NCBI GenBank assembly: GCA_031002005.1
Contig: CM061920.1
Span: forward strand, 105,955,447 to 106,019,446
Length of the DNA stretch: 64,000 nt
Direction: 5' to 3'
Source: Vandiemenella viatica
Taxonomy: Eukaryota; Arthropoda; Insecta; Orthoptera; Morabidae
The notes below the pieces were generated by a model. It had not been told where the DNA came from, did not search any database, and saw only the letters and a list, made by a program, of their open reading frames with translations. Each line of letters opens with the position of its first letter. The stretch's first letter is position 1. Of this stretch, positions 10,185 to 20,591 are shown one piece after another. A program made the translations under genes and the position numbers.

Positions 10185-10350
10185 TTTAACAGTATTTCAC
10201 ATTTGAAATGCATTTTCTTGAGCTTAAATTAACCTGTGATCTTGAAAATTTAATCAATTAAACATGTTAACTTGACAAATGCATTGTCCAAATTTCATTA
10301 CTCTACAATAATTTTTTCTTGGTGTTGGGATTTTTTTTTCCGTCTGTGTA

Positions 10351-10617
10351 TGTCATGTTTTTTCCCAATTGGTGAAGACAGATTGAATATTCGAGTGCTT
10401 CGAAATGATATTGCTTCTGATACTCTAAGATTTTTTTTCTGTTTAGTTTCAAGAACATTTGGTCTCTTCCTGATAGAATTCTCAGTGATTACTGACTTAA
10501 GTGGAGAATCCCGTAGCAAGAAAATATTCGGATATAAAACATTCACTTTAATTTTATATGAAGGATATATAGTAAATAATAACGCCACTGAAAATACTTC
10601 TAAAAAACTATACTTTT
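10351..10617. other. No gene recognised
   Basis: AT-rich. Overlapping frames of about 110 codons occur on both strands, without a recognisable domain. Confidence 0.4.
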
Positions 10618-11625
10618 GAGCCAAAACATTACGACCACCTGCTTAATAGCAAGTTAATCCACCTCTGAAAACATAAAACAGCAGCGGTTTGGCGTGGTGT
10701 GGATTCAACATTCATTGAAATGCTTCTGGATGTACTCGTATCTGTGACCAGAAGTCTACGCATAAGTCAGGTAATTACCTTAAATTAGAGTCTGGTGGTT
10801 TGTGGGCGCAGAGTTGTCGCCTGATAGCGTCAAATATGGGTTTCTATTGAATTGAGATCAGACGAATTTGGTGTCCAAGACATCAACGTGAGGTCAATAT
10901 CATGCTCCTCAAACCACTGTAGCATGATTCTAGCCTTGTGACTCCCACAGTTATCCCGTTCAAAGAGGCCATCTGCGTCGTGAAAGGCATGAAGCATGAA
11001 GAAATGCGGGTGGTCATCACACCAATTATGTAGCTGGACAATTCTTTGAATTCATTGGCAGCATATTAACAACAGAACCTCACTCAAGATACAAAGCGAC
11101 ACAGAAGGATGTCTTCTGCAGTAGTCCCTCGTATAGAGCGTAGCTTCGTGTTATTATAATACAGCTATTATGGTGCATTCGATCACTACCACATGGCCTC
11201 GTGTAAGCCCAGTTGAATAATACTGCCACCACATACCTGGATCCGTGGGACTGTGATTGTTTCGACCAACTGTTCGCTGGAAGATGACGTAGGCGGACAC
11301 AACCACTGACTTGGTGTAACCCGAAACGTTATTGAGCCGTTCAGGCGAAACGTTTCCATTAATTTACGTCCAGTCTCGATGATCGCTTGCCCACAGCAAT
11401 CGTAATTGACGATGTAGTTGGGTCAACGTGGAAACATGTGGGGACCATTTCTGAAATGCTCGTTCCAAGACGTCGGGTGTTAACATTCTAACCTTTGCCA
11501 AAGTCACTTATGTAAGTGGATTTCGCAATTTGGCACACATATCGTCGCTAGAATGACTCCCCATGCGACTTAGCTCCAGTTATATACTGTGTTTACCACA
11601 TCATGTACGCGCAACGTCTCTGAGA
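10618..11625 (-). mobile_element. Decayed Tc1-like element, second family
   Basis: On the minus strand, translation near 10990-10825 gives DGLFERDNCGSHKARIMLQ, then WFEEHDIDLTLMSWTPNSSDLNSIE: second Asp, 36 residues, then the Glu of the DDE triad. Stops follow immediately (near 10820). The 11160-11640 part matches the upstream half of the same kind of transposase only in fragments, with many stops. The lower end, reading GAGCCAAAACATTACGACCA, resembles a Tc1-family terminus I know from insect genomes. The upper terminus is not clear. A 115-bp unrelated repeat interrupts it at about 11045-11160. Confidence 0.7.
11045..11160. repeat. Dispersed repeat of about 115 bp, copy 2, inside the Tc1 relic
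   Basis: Matches 8630-8760 in the same orientation, sharing GCAGCATATTAACAAC, GATGTCTTCTGCAGTAGTC and AGCGTAGCT. It separates the two coding halves of the decayed Tc1-like element. This suggests insertion after the element arrived, or gene conversion with the nearby copy. Confidence 0.65.
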
Positions 11626-11639
11626 TAAAGGTAATGCAA

Positions 11640-12035
11640 AATGCTAGTCTGTCGGTAGTGGCACTGAACAACAGTTTTTAAATTTTAAAGTTCCGTTGAT
11701 GTTGACGATATTAAGGACAAGATGATAATTGCTACCTCCTAGCATAGCTCCAAATGAGTGATTTACAAAAAGTTGTTGCGTAGTAATAAGTTGAGTAAAG
11801 CAATAAGAAAGAAAATAACAAATATTCAGAGACAATGATTTTTAATTTCTTGATGTAAATAAATTGGGAGAGAGTTTATTAGTTTTTCACACACAATCTA
11901 TTTCTTTTCGTATATGTGTACAAATAGAAATAAATTGTTTATGAGAATTCCATTTTCTATCAACGGTACAAACAAAATAATTAATGTGTTTATCTTATTA
12001 TCGTCTAGAAAGAGTTTATGGCTTGCTTAACGTGG
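11640..12035. other. AT-rich, no gene recognised
   Basis: No credible ORF or repeat. Confidence 0.4.
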
Positions 12036-12045
12036 GATAAATGTA

Positions 12046-12122
12046 AAAAAAAAAAAAACACACACACACACACACACAAAATAAACAAAAAAATTAAACA
12101 AAAAGAAACAAAAAAGAAGAAG
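12046..12122. repeat. Simple repeats: A-run, (CA)n and A-rich tract
   Basis: A run of about 12 A residues is followed by about ten CA dinucleotides and then an A-rich AAACAAAAA tract. Confidence 0.9.
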
Positions 12123-12205
12123 CTTGAGTATCATAATTTAGGAGGGTGGGATAGGAGAACTGAGAGGAAAATGTGGCTTTGGCCTTATTTGCAAATGCAG
12201 AGTAA

Positions 12206-12595
12206 AACATTGGGGTGAGTTCTCCGGTTGCATTCGAGAGCGAGCACACGAGGAAAAGCGACGAGTGCGGCCCACGCAAGCGGACGGCTCTCCTGATTGC
12301 GACGCGAGATGAGGCGGTCCGGGCGCTACAAATTGAAGGAGGAGAAGAGCGTCGCAGGCAGCGCAGTCCGACTTCATCGAACCGAGGGGCGAGTGCCACC
12401 GCTGCACTAGTTTTTATGCGCTCGCAAAGTGGCGGTGAGGACTCTTCTTCGCCGACTCTCATCCCAGACGATTATCCCAGAGCTTCGCTTTCGGAAGAGC
12501 AGTTCCTGGAATTACTCCGGACCGGCTCCGCTGAGCATCTTGAGTTGATTGGCTGCTTCCCAGACGTCACTACCTTTCTCGTACCGGAGTAATGG
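12206..12595 (+). CDS. Unrecognised 125-codon open frame in a GC-rich, CpG-rich island
   Basis: An open frame runs from just after a TAA at 12203-12205 to the TAA at 12593. It has no ATG near its start (the reported start at 12215 is GTG; the first ATG is about codon 68). If coding, it would be an internal or terminal exon, or translation would begin elsewhere. Composition is rich in Arg, Glu and Ser, ending with an acidic, leucine-containing C-terminus (SLSEEQFLELLRTGSAEHLE). I recognise no domain. GC-rich DNA has few stop codons, and long frames also exist antisense, so this may be a non-coding CpG island or promoter. Confidence 0.25.
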
Positions 12596-12599
12596 GGAC

Positions 12600-13225
12600 G
12601 CATACTAACTAGCTGCTCAAGGCAATATAAAGGAACTTTGTAGCCCATCAAAGTTACAGTTCCGAAGAGAAGTGAAACGATTTCAATATAAATTCTGACA
12701 GAACTGTTAGTCACAAATGGTTTAATACAATACATTATATGAAAACATGTTTGTATTTCCTGAAAATGATGAGATTTTCATTTTATTTTTAGTATATAGT
12801 AATAACTGTTAGTTATAAAAAATCATAAAATATGAATTAATGAACAAGAAAAGAAAACAAACTTTTATTCTAATCGATATGTGTAAATTACATTCTATAT
12901 TCAGAAGGTATTACCAAATAATTGACATTACGTTACTTTCATGTCAACATACGCTCCCTAAGATGATTCCAAAATTATATAGGCCTAGCTGAAGAAAAAT
13001 TAACACTTGTCTATCACCGTATCGTTCCAAACGTTACTTGAATGTCTGCACGTGCCACAATAATATCCAGTTTCTATCCCACCTAACATTCGATTTCCTA
13101 CAGTACAAGGTCTGGCTATGCGTAGAAGTCCTACAAATCGCATACTGGGTGTATGTATGTCTCCATACCGTAACATCGGCTGCCATGTTGTAATTATAAT
13201 ACATCAAATCTTTTGGAAGTTCTTG
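12600..13225. other. No gene recognised
   Basis: AT-rich intergenic-type sequence without identifiable elements. Confidence 0.45.
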
Positions 13226-13227
13226 GT

Positions 13228-14416
13228 AAATTTAATTTAATTTAATTGCAATGGAGCACAGGATCCGGTGGAAATTTCCCTACACACCCATCTTCCCCCT
13301 ATCCTGCACCCACCTACATTTGTCCTCTACAAATTTTATCTTTAAATTCTTTCAAAGTTTTCGGTAAATTATTCATCATTTCTCTTGGTAACTCATTCCA
13401 TTCCCTGACACCCTAACCTAAAAAAGAAAATCTTCTCACACCTGAAATCGAGTGGCAGCTTGTGGTCATGGTCATCTTTTCCCTTCCATGCACTACTTTT
13501 CATACCTATTGCAATATCTTTCCATACCTCATCGTCAGTATATGTCCTGTACACTCCCATGACCCTCCTCATCCTCCTCCTGTCTTGCAATGAATCCCAT
13601 TCCTGCTCCTTTATCATATCCGTCACTGATTGCATTCTGCGATAATTTCCAGAAACAAATCTAGCAGCCCTGTTTTGATTCCTTTCCAACTCCTGTATTT
13701 GATACGTAAAATGAGGGTCCCATACTACACTACCATATTCGAGCAATGGTCTGACCAAAGTTTTGTAACCCAATTTATTTACTTCTCCCGTACATCCCCT
13801 CATCACTCTCTCCAACAAGTGCAGAACTTTGAAACCTTTTCCTACCACCTGTCCAATGTGTCCTGCCCAGTTAAGCTTGTTATCAAAAGTAATGCCAAGA
13901 TATTTACATTTCAAGTCTTCAGCAAGCAATTCTTTCCCCACCTTATATTCATAATTAACCTTTTGTTTTTTATTTGTGTATCTAATAAGCTGACGCTTCT
14001 TTGCATTTATCTTCATTCCATGTTTACCAACCCAACTAAATATTCTGTCCAGATCACCCTGGAACTGATTTTGATTCTTTTATACAGCATTATGTCATCT
14101 GCAAACAATCTAATTTCAGATAGTAAACAATCAACACAATTATTCATAAGAATAATGAATAGCAATGGTCCCAATACGCTACCCTGTGGCACACCCATTT
14201 TTACTTCCACTTCTTTTGATACTACATTTCCTACCCTATCTTTCTGTTTTCTACCTTTTAAAAATTCATCTACCCAGCAAATCACTTTCTCATCCACTCC
14301 AATGGTTTTTACCTTATTTACTACCATTTTATGGCTTACTCTGTCAAACGCCTTTGACAGATCTAGTGCTGCTCTATCAATTTGGCCTCCCTTGTCCATT
14401 TCATCTGAAATATCTT
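13228..14416 (-). mobile_element. LINE-B: 5'-truncated CR1/L2-like non-LTR retrotransposon
   Basis: The minus-strand element includes the middle and end of the RT domain, a C-terminal domain, a 3' untranslated region (13240-13393) and a tail of pentanucleotide TTAAA-type repeats (13228-13248). Short tandem-repeat tails instead of poly(A) are typical of CR1/L2-type elements. The element is cut near 14416 inside the RT, as expected from incomplete target-primed reverse transcription. Its 3' end recurs at 27590-27785 and 47173-47425. Confidence 0.85.
13393..14399 (-). pseudogene. LINE-B reverse transcriptase, frameshifted
   Basis: Two overlapping frames together make a partial RT that would copy element RNA at a nicked target. 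The upstream frame (14399-14013) has LDLSKAFDRVSH, MGVPQGSVLGPLLF and the catalytic LFADDIMLY. It loses register just after LYKRIK, near 14065-14080. The downstream frame (14016-13393) continues with GMKINAKK, KYLGITFDNKLNW, LVRPLLEYGSVVWDPH and the LERNQNRAARFVSG block. Some residues between FADD and the INAKK motif seem to be missing relative to the family. The finger region of the RT and any endonuclease are absent through 5' truncation. Confidence 0.85.
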
Positions 14417-14580
14417 AAGGACCAGATAATTTTACACATTAACCGTGTATGAGAATAAACTATATATACCATTCCAAATTATCCGTGAGATATGGAAGAT
14501 TTTCAGTGTATTATAATTTCTCATCGTCGTGCTTAGTGCAATTATTACACTTATTAAAATAGATATCAACACCAAAATCT

Positions 14581-14822
14581 GACCGAGCATGGTGGGTGAG
14601 CGGTAACGTACTGGCCTCACATTTGGGAGGACGTGCGTTCGAATCCCCGTTTGGGCATCCATATTTACTTTTTCCACGGTTTCCCCCAAATTACTCGAGG
14701 TGAATGGCGGGTTGCTTCCTTCAAAAGGCCGTGGCAGAATTCCTTCCCGTTTCTTGCCCTCACTCCTTTCCCGCATCTAATGACCTCGACATCGACGATG
14801 CGTAAAGCCTTAAGAAAAAAAA
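14581..14822 (+). mobile_element. SINE-1 copy
   Basis: A near full-length plus-strand copy: ACCGAGCATGGTGGGTGAGC at the 5' end (A-box), B-box GTTCGAATCCCC at about 14638, a diverged central domain, CTTCAAAAGGCCGTGG, CTCTAATGACCTCGAC and an A-rich end AAGAAAAAAAA. Confidence 0.9.
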
Positions 14823-16515
14823 GTATAACACTCTGTTAACTGAAAGGTAATGCTGTGAATTGTGGATTCCAGTTTCCATTTATTGTATCTTTTTTTTTTT
14901 CCCTGTAGGAGATGTTAACAATGAAATATAAACTATTTATATGATTTCTTTAATCTAGTTGCTCTGTTGCCCGTCAGCGTTATAATGTTTACATGCTTGA
15001 GTAGTTACAACCAATATCTATGTTAAATTGCTAACAGGGATGTCTCGTATGGTACACACTCAAACCTTACTTTCTCTAAGTTGACTTTTTGTAAAATACA
15101 ACACATCGCACAAATATCTCCTAACCGGAATCCTGCGTCTCATATCGTTCAAGCCTGTAGTTAGGTACGGAAACAAACTGTAAAAGATTGTGACTTTTAC
15201 AGTACATTAGAAAAAATCTAGTTAAGACAGACTATACTAATTTAGATAAAACAAGATTATGTAACGTTGCATAAAATCCTTTTTAAAGCAAAATTGTCAC
15301 TAGTATTCAGCTATTATGAACTTTTCACTGTGTTCAGGCCGAAAATATAAATCAAATTTAATCGTGTATGTTCGTGTTAGAAAGATTTAAGTGATTACGA
15401 TAATTGAGCAAAAATATTTTGATTTGGAATGATTGTCACCGAGTGTCACATAGTGAAATCACTGAGAATTTAGATCTATGGCCAAAGCTTATTAACAAAT
15501 TTAATGGGGGGACAAGCAAGGTGCTTCCTCGAGTGTCGTTATATTTTGTAACGTCTAGCGTCCCTTGGTAACAGAAAGCAAGTTACCTCCTGGCAAAACC
15601 TTGCATCTCGATGACAGCTCCTACTACAGCTCGAAGTTGTCGGTTCTTCTCTGAGCAATATTTTCTGAAACTTCCTTCTATCTGATGCTACCATCGGCAT
15701 GAAAAGAAGAAGTAGAATAAATCTATTCATGGAAAAAAAAACAATATCACCGCTAAAACAGTTTCCCTAAGACTTCGTCTTTGCAATTCACGAAATTAAC
15801 CATTTATTGGCCTTATTGTTGGAGTTTAAACGACTCAGGTTTGTCCGTCTTACATTGATCATTTATGGCATTGGTTTATTATTTTTTCTATTCGGGATAT
15901 GTTGTCTGAGGCAGGAGTTTGGAATGCGTATGGGTGAGATCCGAGCATTTCAGAACTAGTGGGATCATTTTATGGCATATAATCCTATCTTCCGCATGAT
16001 TACACTTGACTGTTAGGTACGTGCCTGAGTACCTGGAAAGTAGGAAATTAAATGCAGTTCCTAATGCTTCAAAGTCACTGTAAAAACAAGAAGTCCTGTC
16101 TCCTATGTTGGAACCGTGAAGAAGTTCAATATAGAGGGGGCTTCTGAGATTCTTCTGAGAGAAGTAGCTCTGGAGGATCCACTGGCCTACAGAAACAATA
16201 AACGGATAACTGAACGAAATTTTGATGAAATATTTGAAATGGTTACTCTCAACTTATGAAAAATATACACTGATAAGAAGAGCGTTCATGTAACACCAAC
16301 TAGGAATTAACTTGTGTTACATGACAAGTAGTGATAGCCTGAAGTCTTTGGGGTATTTTTTCATAGCTAAATTAACTTCTGTGTGCATCCTTAATATTCT
16401 TAATTTTTGTCTGAGATCTTCCTCAGTTGGAATGTTTAATCCAGTTTCACTCATTTCGACGAATAACATCCTAAAAAACGATTTTTTTTCGCACGTTCTT
16501 GTTAATGTATTTATT
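14823..16515. other. No gene recognised
   Basis: About 1.7 kb of AT-rich DNA. The short frames at 15539-15730 and 16312-16542 lack domains. A small T-run lies near 14890. Confidence 0.45.
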
Positions 16516-16520
16516 AAAGC

Positions 16521-16815
16521 GGTCTGGTGGCTCAATGGTTAAGCGTCTGATTGGAGATCGAGAGGTCCCCGGTTCGAATCCCTGTCTCGGCGGGGATTTT
16601 CAAAGGCGCTTAACCAAACCTTCACCTCTGCCACAGCTTGCTGTGTAAAGTGAAGTACACCAGAACGCTTCCGTGGTTTGGATTCCACGTTAAACTGTAG
16701 GTCCCCTGTACCCGGCAGGATTGTCGGGTTAGGATAAGGTGGCTACGATAGGGGCGGAATGCACAGCCAATAGAAACCCTATCTCTAGGTCATTACGACC
16801 ACACGGAATTATTAT
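16521..16815 (+). mobile_element. SINE-2 reference copy
   Basis: The tRNA-like head begins GGTCTGGTGGCTCAATGG (A-box), with B-box GGTTCGAATCCCT near 16571. The body has CCTTCACCTCTGCC, GATTCCACGTTAAACTGTAG and GTCGGGTTAGGATAAGG, and the element ends in an AT-rich tail near 16815. The copy at 21188-21475 matches along the whole length in the opposite orientation. Confidence 0.85.
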
Positions 16816-17265
16816 TTTTATGTATTTATTTTTGTTATTGTCGCTAAGATGTGTTTATTGCTATTCGTGTCAAACAGGCCTTCATATTTCCTAAAAACAA
16901 AAAATCAACCATTTGGACACATTTCCTTTCCGGTTTTCCATAACAAAAAAATAAAAAAAATAAAACATGGAAGAAGACAGGTGAATGCTACTTCTGACAA
17001 CAGTAAAAAAAATGGCGACTGACATGTCAGACGAAACGACAAGAGCGCTGTGTAGCCGTCACTACGTCACGTGACCGCCACAATCGCGCGCTGCTGGCGA
17101 CAGGAATTGAACATATTCAAATCAAGTCGCCACTACTTTTTGATAGCTGCTAGTCGAAGCAGTAGCAGCGATTACTTTGTCACACGAAGCGCTTACTCGC
17201 TGCTATTCAAGTAGCACCGACAAAAATTGTCCCAAGTGACCGGGGTTTAAGGGAGGACATGCTAT
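16816..17265. other. No gene recognised
   Basis: AT-rich, then GC-richer from 17020 to 17220 with GCTGCTAGTCGAAGCAGTAG-type short palindromes. No gene found. Confidence 0.4.
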
Positions 17266-17268
17266 TTT

Positions 17269-17306
17269 TAACCGACTTCAAAAAAGGAGGAGGTTCTCAA
17301 TTCGTA

Positions 17307-17338
<32 letters not shown>

Positions 17339-19425
17339 GATGTATGTTCAGCGATATCTTCGCCAATTTTGAACCGATTTAAATGAAATTTTTATAGTGG
17401 ATAGAGTATACCTCCAAAGTGGTCCCATATGAATTTCATTGAGAAACCACCCCTTTTACCCCTTGACACCCCTTAACTTTTATACAAACCCACACTTTTT
17501 ATCCGATTTTGATGGAAATTTGGACATGTATATTAAAAAATAAACAGAAAAATATTATCAACTTTTGGTTTGAAAAAAACCGAACCCCTCTCCCCCTATC
17601 CACCCCTTAATTTTTTCCAATGTTCTTTGTACAAAGCTAAAGTCGACACCATTTAACTGATGTCCATTGAAGTTAGCATATACATGTAATTTTTGATGGA
17701 AAAGGTTTCTGACCCAAAAAAAAATTGAAAAAAACACCCTTATCTCCCTTTACACACATTAATTTTTATACAAACCCACGTTTTTTTATCCGATTCCAAT
17801 GGAACTTTGGTCATGTATAGGCAAAAATAAAGAGAAAAATGCTGTCAACGTTTGGTTTGAAAAAACTGAACCCCTCTCGTCCTATCCACCCCTTAATTTT
17901 TGCCAATGTTCTTTATACAAAACTATAGTCGACATCATTTAACTGATCTCCATTAAGTTGTCATTTACATGTAATATTTCATGGAGAAAGTTACTGACCT
18001 AAAATAAAAAAACCACCCCATCTCCCCCTTTACACCCCTTAATTTTATAGAAACCTATATTTCATATCTGATTTTGATTGAACTTTGCCAATGTATACTT
18101 TCAAACAAACAGAAAAATTTTGTCGACATTTGGTCTGCCAATTTTTGTAATTTTTTTTTTTTTTATAAAAAGCTACAGTCGCCTCCATTTGACCTATTAC
18201 CATGAACGTTGGCGCTTATATGTATTTTCTCACGAGGAAGGTTTCGGACATCAAAATAAAAAGAACCACCACCACTCACTATTAAATCGTTTAATTTTTA
18301 TACAAACCCACTGTTTTTATCCAGTTTAGATAGAACTTAGCAAATTTTAACTGTAAAACAGAGAGAAAAATAATGTCAGCTTTTGGTTTGCAAAAACTGA
18401 ACCCCTTTCCCCATTTCCGCCCCTTGACTTTTGTCAATTTTCTTTTTGAAAAGCTACAGTTGACACCATTTGACCGATCTTTATGAAAGTTGGCACATAC
18501 ATGTATTTTTTTATGGAGAAGATTTCTGACCAAAAAATAAAAAAACTACCCTTGCTCCCCTTTTACATCCCTTAATGTTTGTACAAATCCACATTTTAAT
18601 CCGATTTCGGTGGAACTTCGCATGTGTATACTTTAAAGCAAATAGAAAAAGAAACATACCACTCACATTACTTTCACAAAACCACAAACCCTATTCCCCT
18701 TTCTACCCCTTTAATTAATTATATAAACCTATAGTTTCTATCTGATTTTGAAGGAAGTATGCATATGTATACTTCAAAACAAACAGAAAAATACTGTCTG
18801 CATTTGGTTTACAGAAGCCAAGGCTCTCTTCCCCTTTCCACCCCTTTAATCTACACAAAGCACAGTTTCTATCTGATTCTGAAGAAAATTAGCACACGTA
18901 TACTTTAAAAAATACGTAACAACTGTGTTTAAATTAGGTTGCAGAAGTCCAACTCCTCTTTCCTTCTACCCTCACCACTCCCTTCTTTATAGATACCTAC
19001 CGTTTTTATCAGATTTCGATGGAACACCGCAAATGTATACTTAAGCACAAAGAGAAACATTCTGTTTACAAAACCCAACCGCTCACTCCCTTACCCCATT
19101 TAATTTTTGTAAATGTTCTTTATACAAAGCTACAGTTTATATCTGGTTTCTATGGAACTTTGCACATGTATACTTTAAAACAAAGAGAAAAATGCTGTCC
19201 ACACTACCTTAACAAAAACCAAACTACTCTACACCGCTTAATTATTTTTTTATACACACCTAAAATTTTATATGATATCAATAGAAATTTACAAACGTAG
19301 ACTTTAAATCAATCAGAAAAGACAGTATACATTTTGTATACAAAAGACCAATCCCTCTTCTCCTTTACACCTTCGTTTATAATTTCCAATGTTCTTTACA
19401 AAATCCAAAGTTTTAAGTACCGTCA
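17269..19425. repeat. Degenerate tandem array with two periods
   Basis: It opens with AACCGACTTCAAAAAAGG and a T-run (17311-17338). A unit marked by TATACAAACCCAC, ATCCGATTTTGATGGAA and CCCCTTAATTTTT then recurs near 17481, 17767, 18046, 18299 and 18580, about 250-286 bp apart. From there the same landmark recurs near 18720, 18851, 18988, 19121, 19251 and 19394, about 130-143 bp apart. The long unit is roughly a dimer of the short one, with the halves diverged. All frames crossing it are chance. Related sequence lies inverted at 21875-22035. Confidence 0.85.
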
Positions 19426-19780
19426 AAATCAATTAAGCTATTTTTAACTCATTGCATAATATTTATAAAATGTATGTGTTCTAATGTCTCAATATGTACT
19501 TCAGATTTCAACTTGGACCCCGAGCTTTTACGTTGTGAAAACCAATTAAATATCTATCTATATTTTCTGTGTGGTGCCAGAACGTACAGATATATTCCAG
19601 AGACAGATTTGTGTATGTCGTATGTATTAATGTCCAGATGTTACATGTTTCGATTATCGAGCAGCAGCTTTAACAGATGTTATGATTAGATCGAAAAACA
19701 GCCTGGACCAAAATGTAAACTTAACACAGTATCCAATTCACTCCATTCTGAAAGTTGTTGTAAAGACAGATTTTTTTAAA
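19426..19780. other. No gene recognised
   Basis: AT-rich flank of the tandem array. Confidence 0.4.
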
Positions 19781-19782
19781 GC

Positions 19783-19815
19783 ATTCGCTTTAACCACTGA
19801 GCTACCAGGAAGTTC
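19783..19815 (-). mobile_element. tRNA A-box fragment of a SINE
   Basis: The minus strand reads CCTGGTAGCTCAGTGGTTAA, the start of a tRNA-like head identical in most positions to the copy at 21575-21831. No B-box follows, so it is a truncated scrap. Confidence 0.55.
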
Positions 19816-19884
19816 GAAAATGAGAACTGCTAAATACAATATTTAAATACAAATTAACAATAATACCACTAAAAATTTAAAAAT

Positions 19885-20591
19885 AAAATAATTGTTTTAA
19901 AAAACATAAAAACCGCCTTCAAAAAAGGGCACTAAAAATTTTAAAATAACTTTATACCTTGCTTAGAAGAAAGTAAATCTCAATGGTCAATATTTTACAT
20001 TACTGTTATTGAAATTTTACATTAATTAGTTATTTTTGGAGTCGGTGCCAGCCAAAACCACAAAAAGAAAAAGATAAAAACAATAATGAATAACAATAAT
20101 ACATACATAATCATGTTACTACTTACCTACAATTAATTCTAGAAACATTTTTCAACAAAACTGACACATATAGATGATACACCGATATTATACTAACTAT
20201 AAAGTTTTTACTGCATGATACAACCTACGCACTTACACTATAGCGCCAGAGATATGCCTGAATGACCATCGAGGCTGAGCCACAGATAACATACCGTTAA
20301 TTTGTTTCCTTAAGCTGTCTTCCTCACGACATGCTGTAAAATAATTGGAATTTTTGTTCGTACTCTCGGTTCACCGCGAACACCAAATAAAGTTAAGTAA
20401 TTCAATCTGCGCGATCTGACAGCTGGCACCGACTCCAAAAATAACTAATTAATGCTAAAATTTCAATAACAGTAATGTAAAATATTGTCCATTTAGATTT
20501 ACTTTCTTCTAAGCAAGGTATAAAGTTATTTTAAAATTTTTAGTGCCCTTTTTTGAAGGCGGTTTTTATGTTTTTTTAAAACAATTATTTT
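19885..20591. mobile_element. Fold-back element with 170-bp arms
   Basis: The left arm 19885-20052 and right arm 20422-20591 are inverted copies with a few substitutions and single-base indels. Each contains AACCGCCTTCAAAAAAGGGC and ends internally at GGAGTCGGTGCCAGC. The loop 20053-20421 is unrelated and has no transposase. The AACCGCCTTCAAAAAAGG word closely resembles the AACCGACTTCAAAAAAGG that opens the tandem array at 17269. The two structures may therefore be parts of one large element with inverted ends. No clear target duplication is visible. Confidence 0.85.

Larger units (their letters stand above)
8928..10348 (-). mobile_element. Fold-back Tc1-like transposon with 508-bp inverted arms
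   Basis: The element starts CACAGACGG at 8928 and ends CCGTCTGTG at 10348, with TA on both sides (8926-8927, 10349-10350), the expected IS630-Tc1-mariner duplication. The outer arms 8928-9435 and 9841-10348 are both 508 bp and are inverted copies; I found no mismatch by eye. Only the central 405 bp (9436-9840) are single copy. Both arms derive from the 3' end of the transposon, carrying the second catalytic Asp through the stop codon plus the 3' terminal repeat. The original 5' end, including the first helix-turn-helix, is gone. Both termini are intact, so mobilisation in trans by a related transposase is conceivable. Confidence 0.95.

Noticed and set aside
13460..14452. Plus-strand ORFs of 61-262 codons
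   Set aside because: Antisense shadows of the LINE-B reverse transcriptase.
16521..16595. Possible functional tRNA gene
   Set aside because: It has A- and B-box-like motifs but is followed by a SINE-2 body, and the stems do not pair well enough for a real tRNA. Treated as the SINE head.
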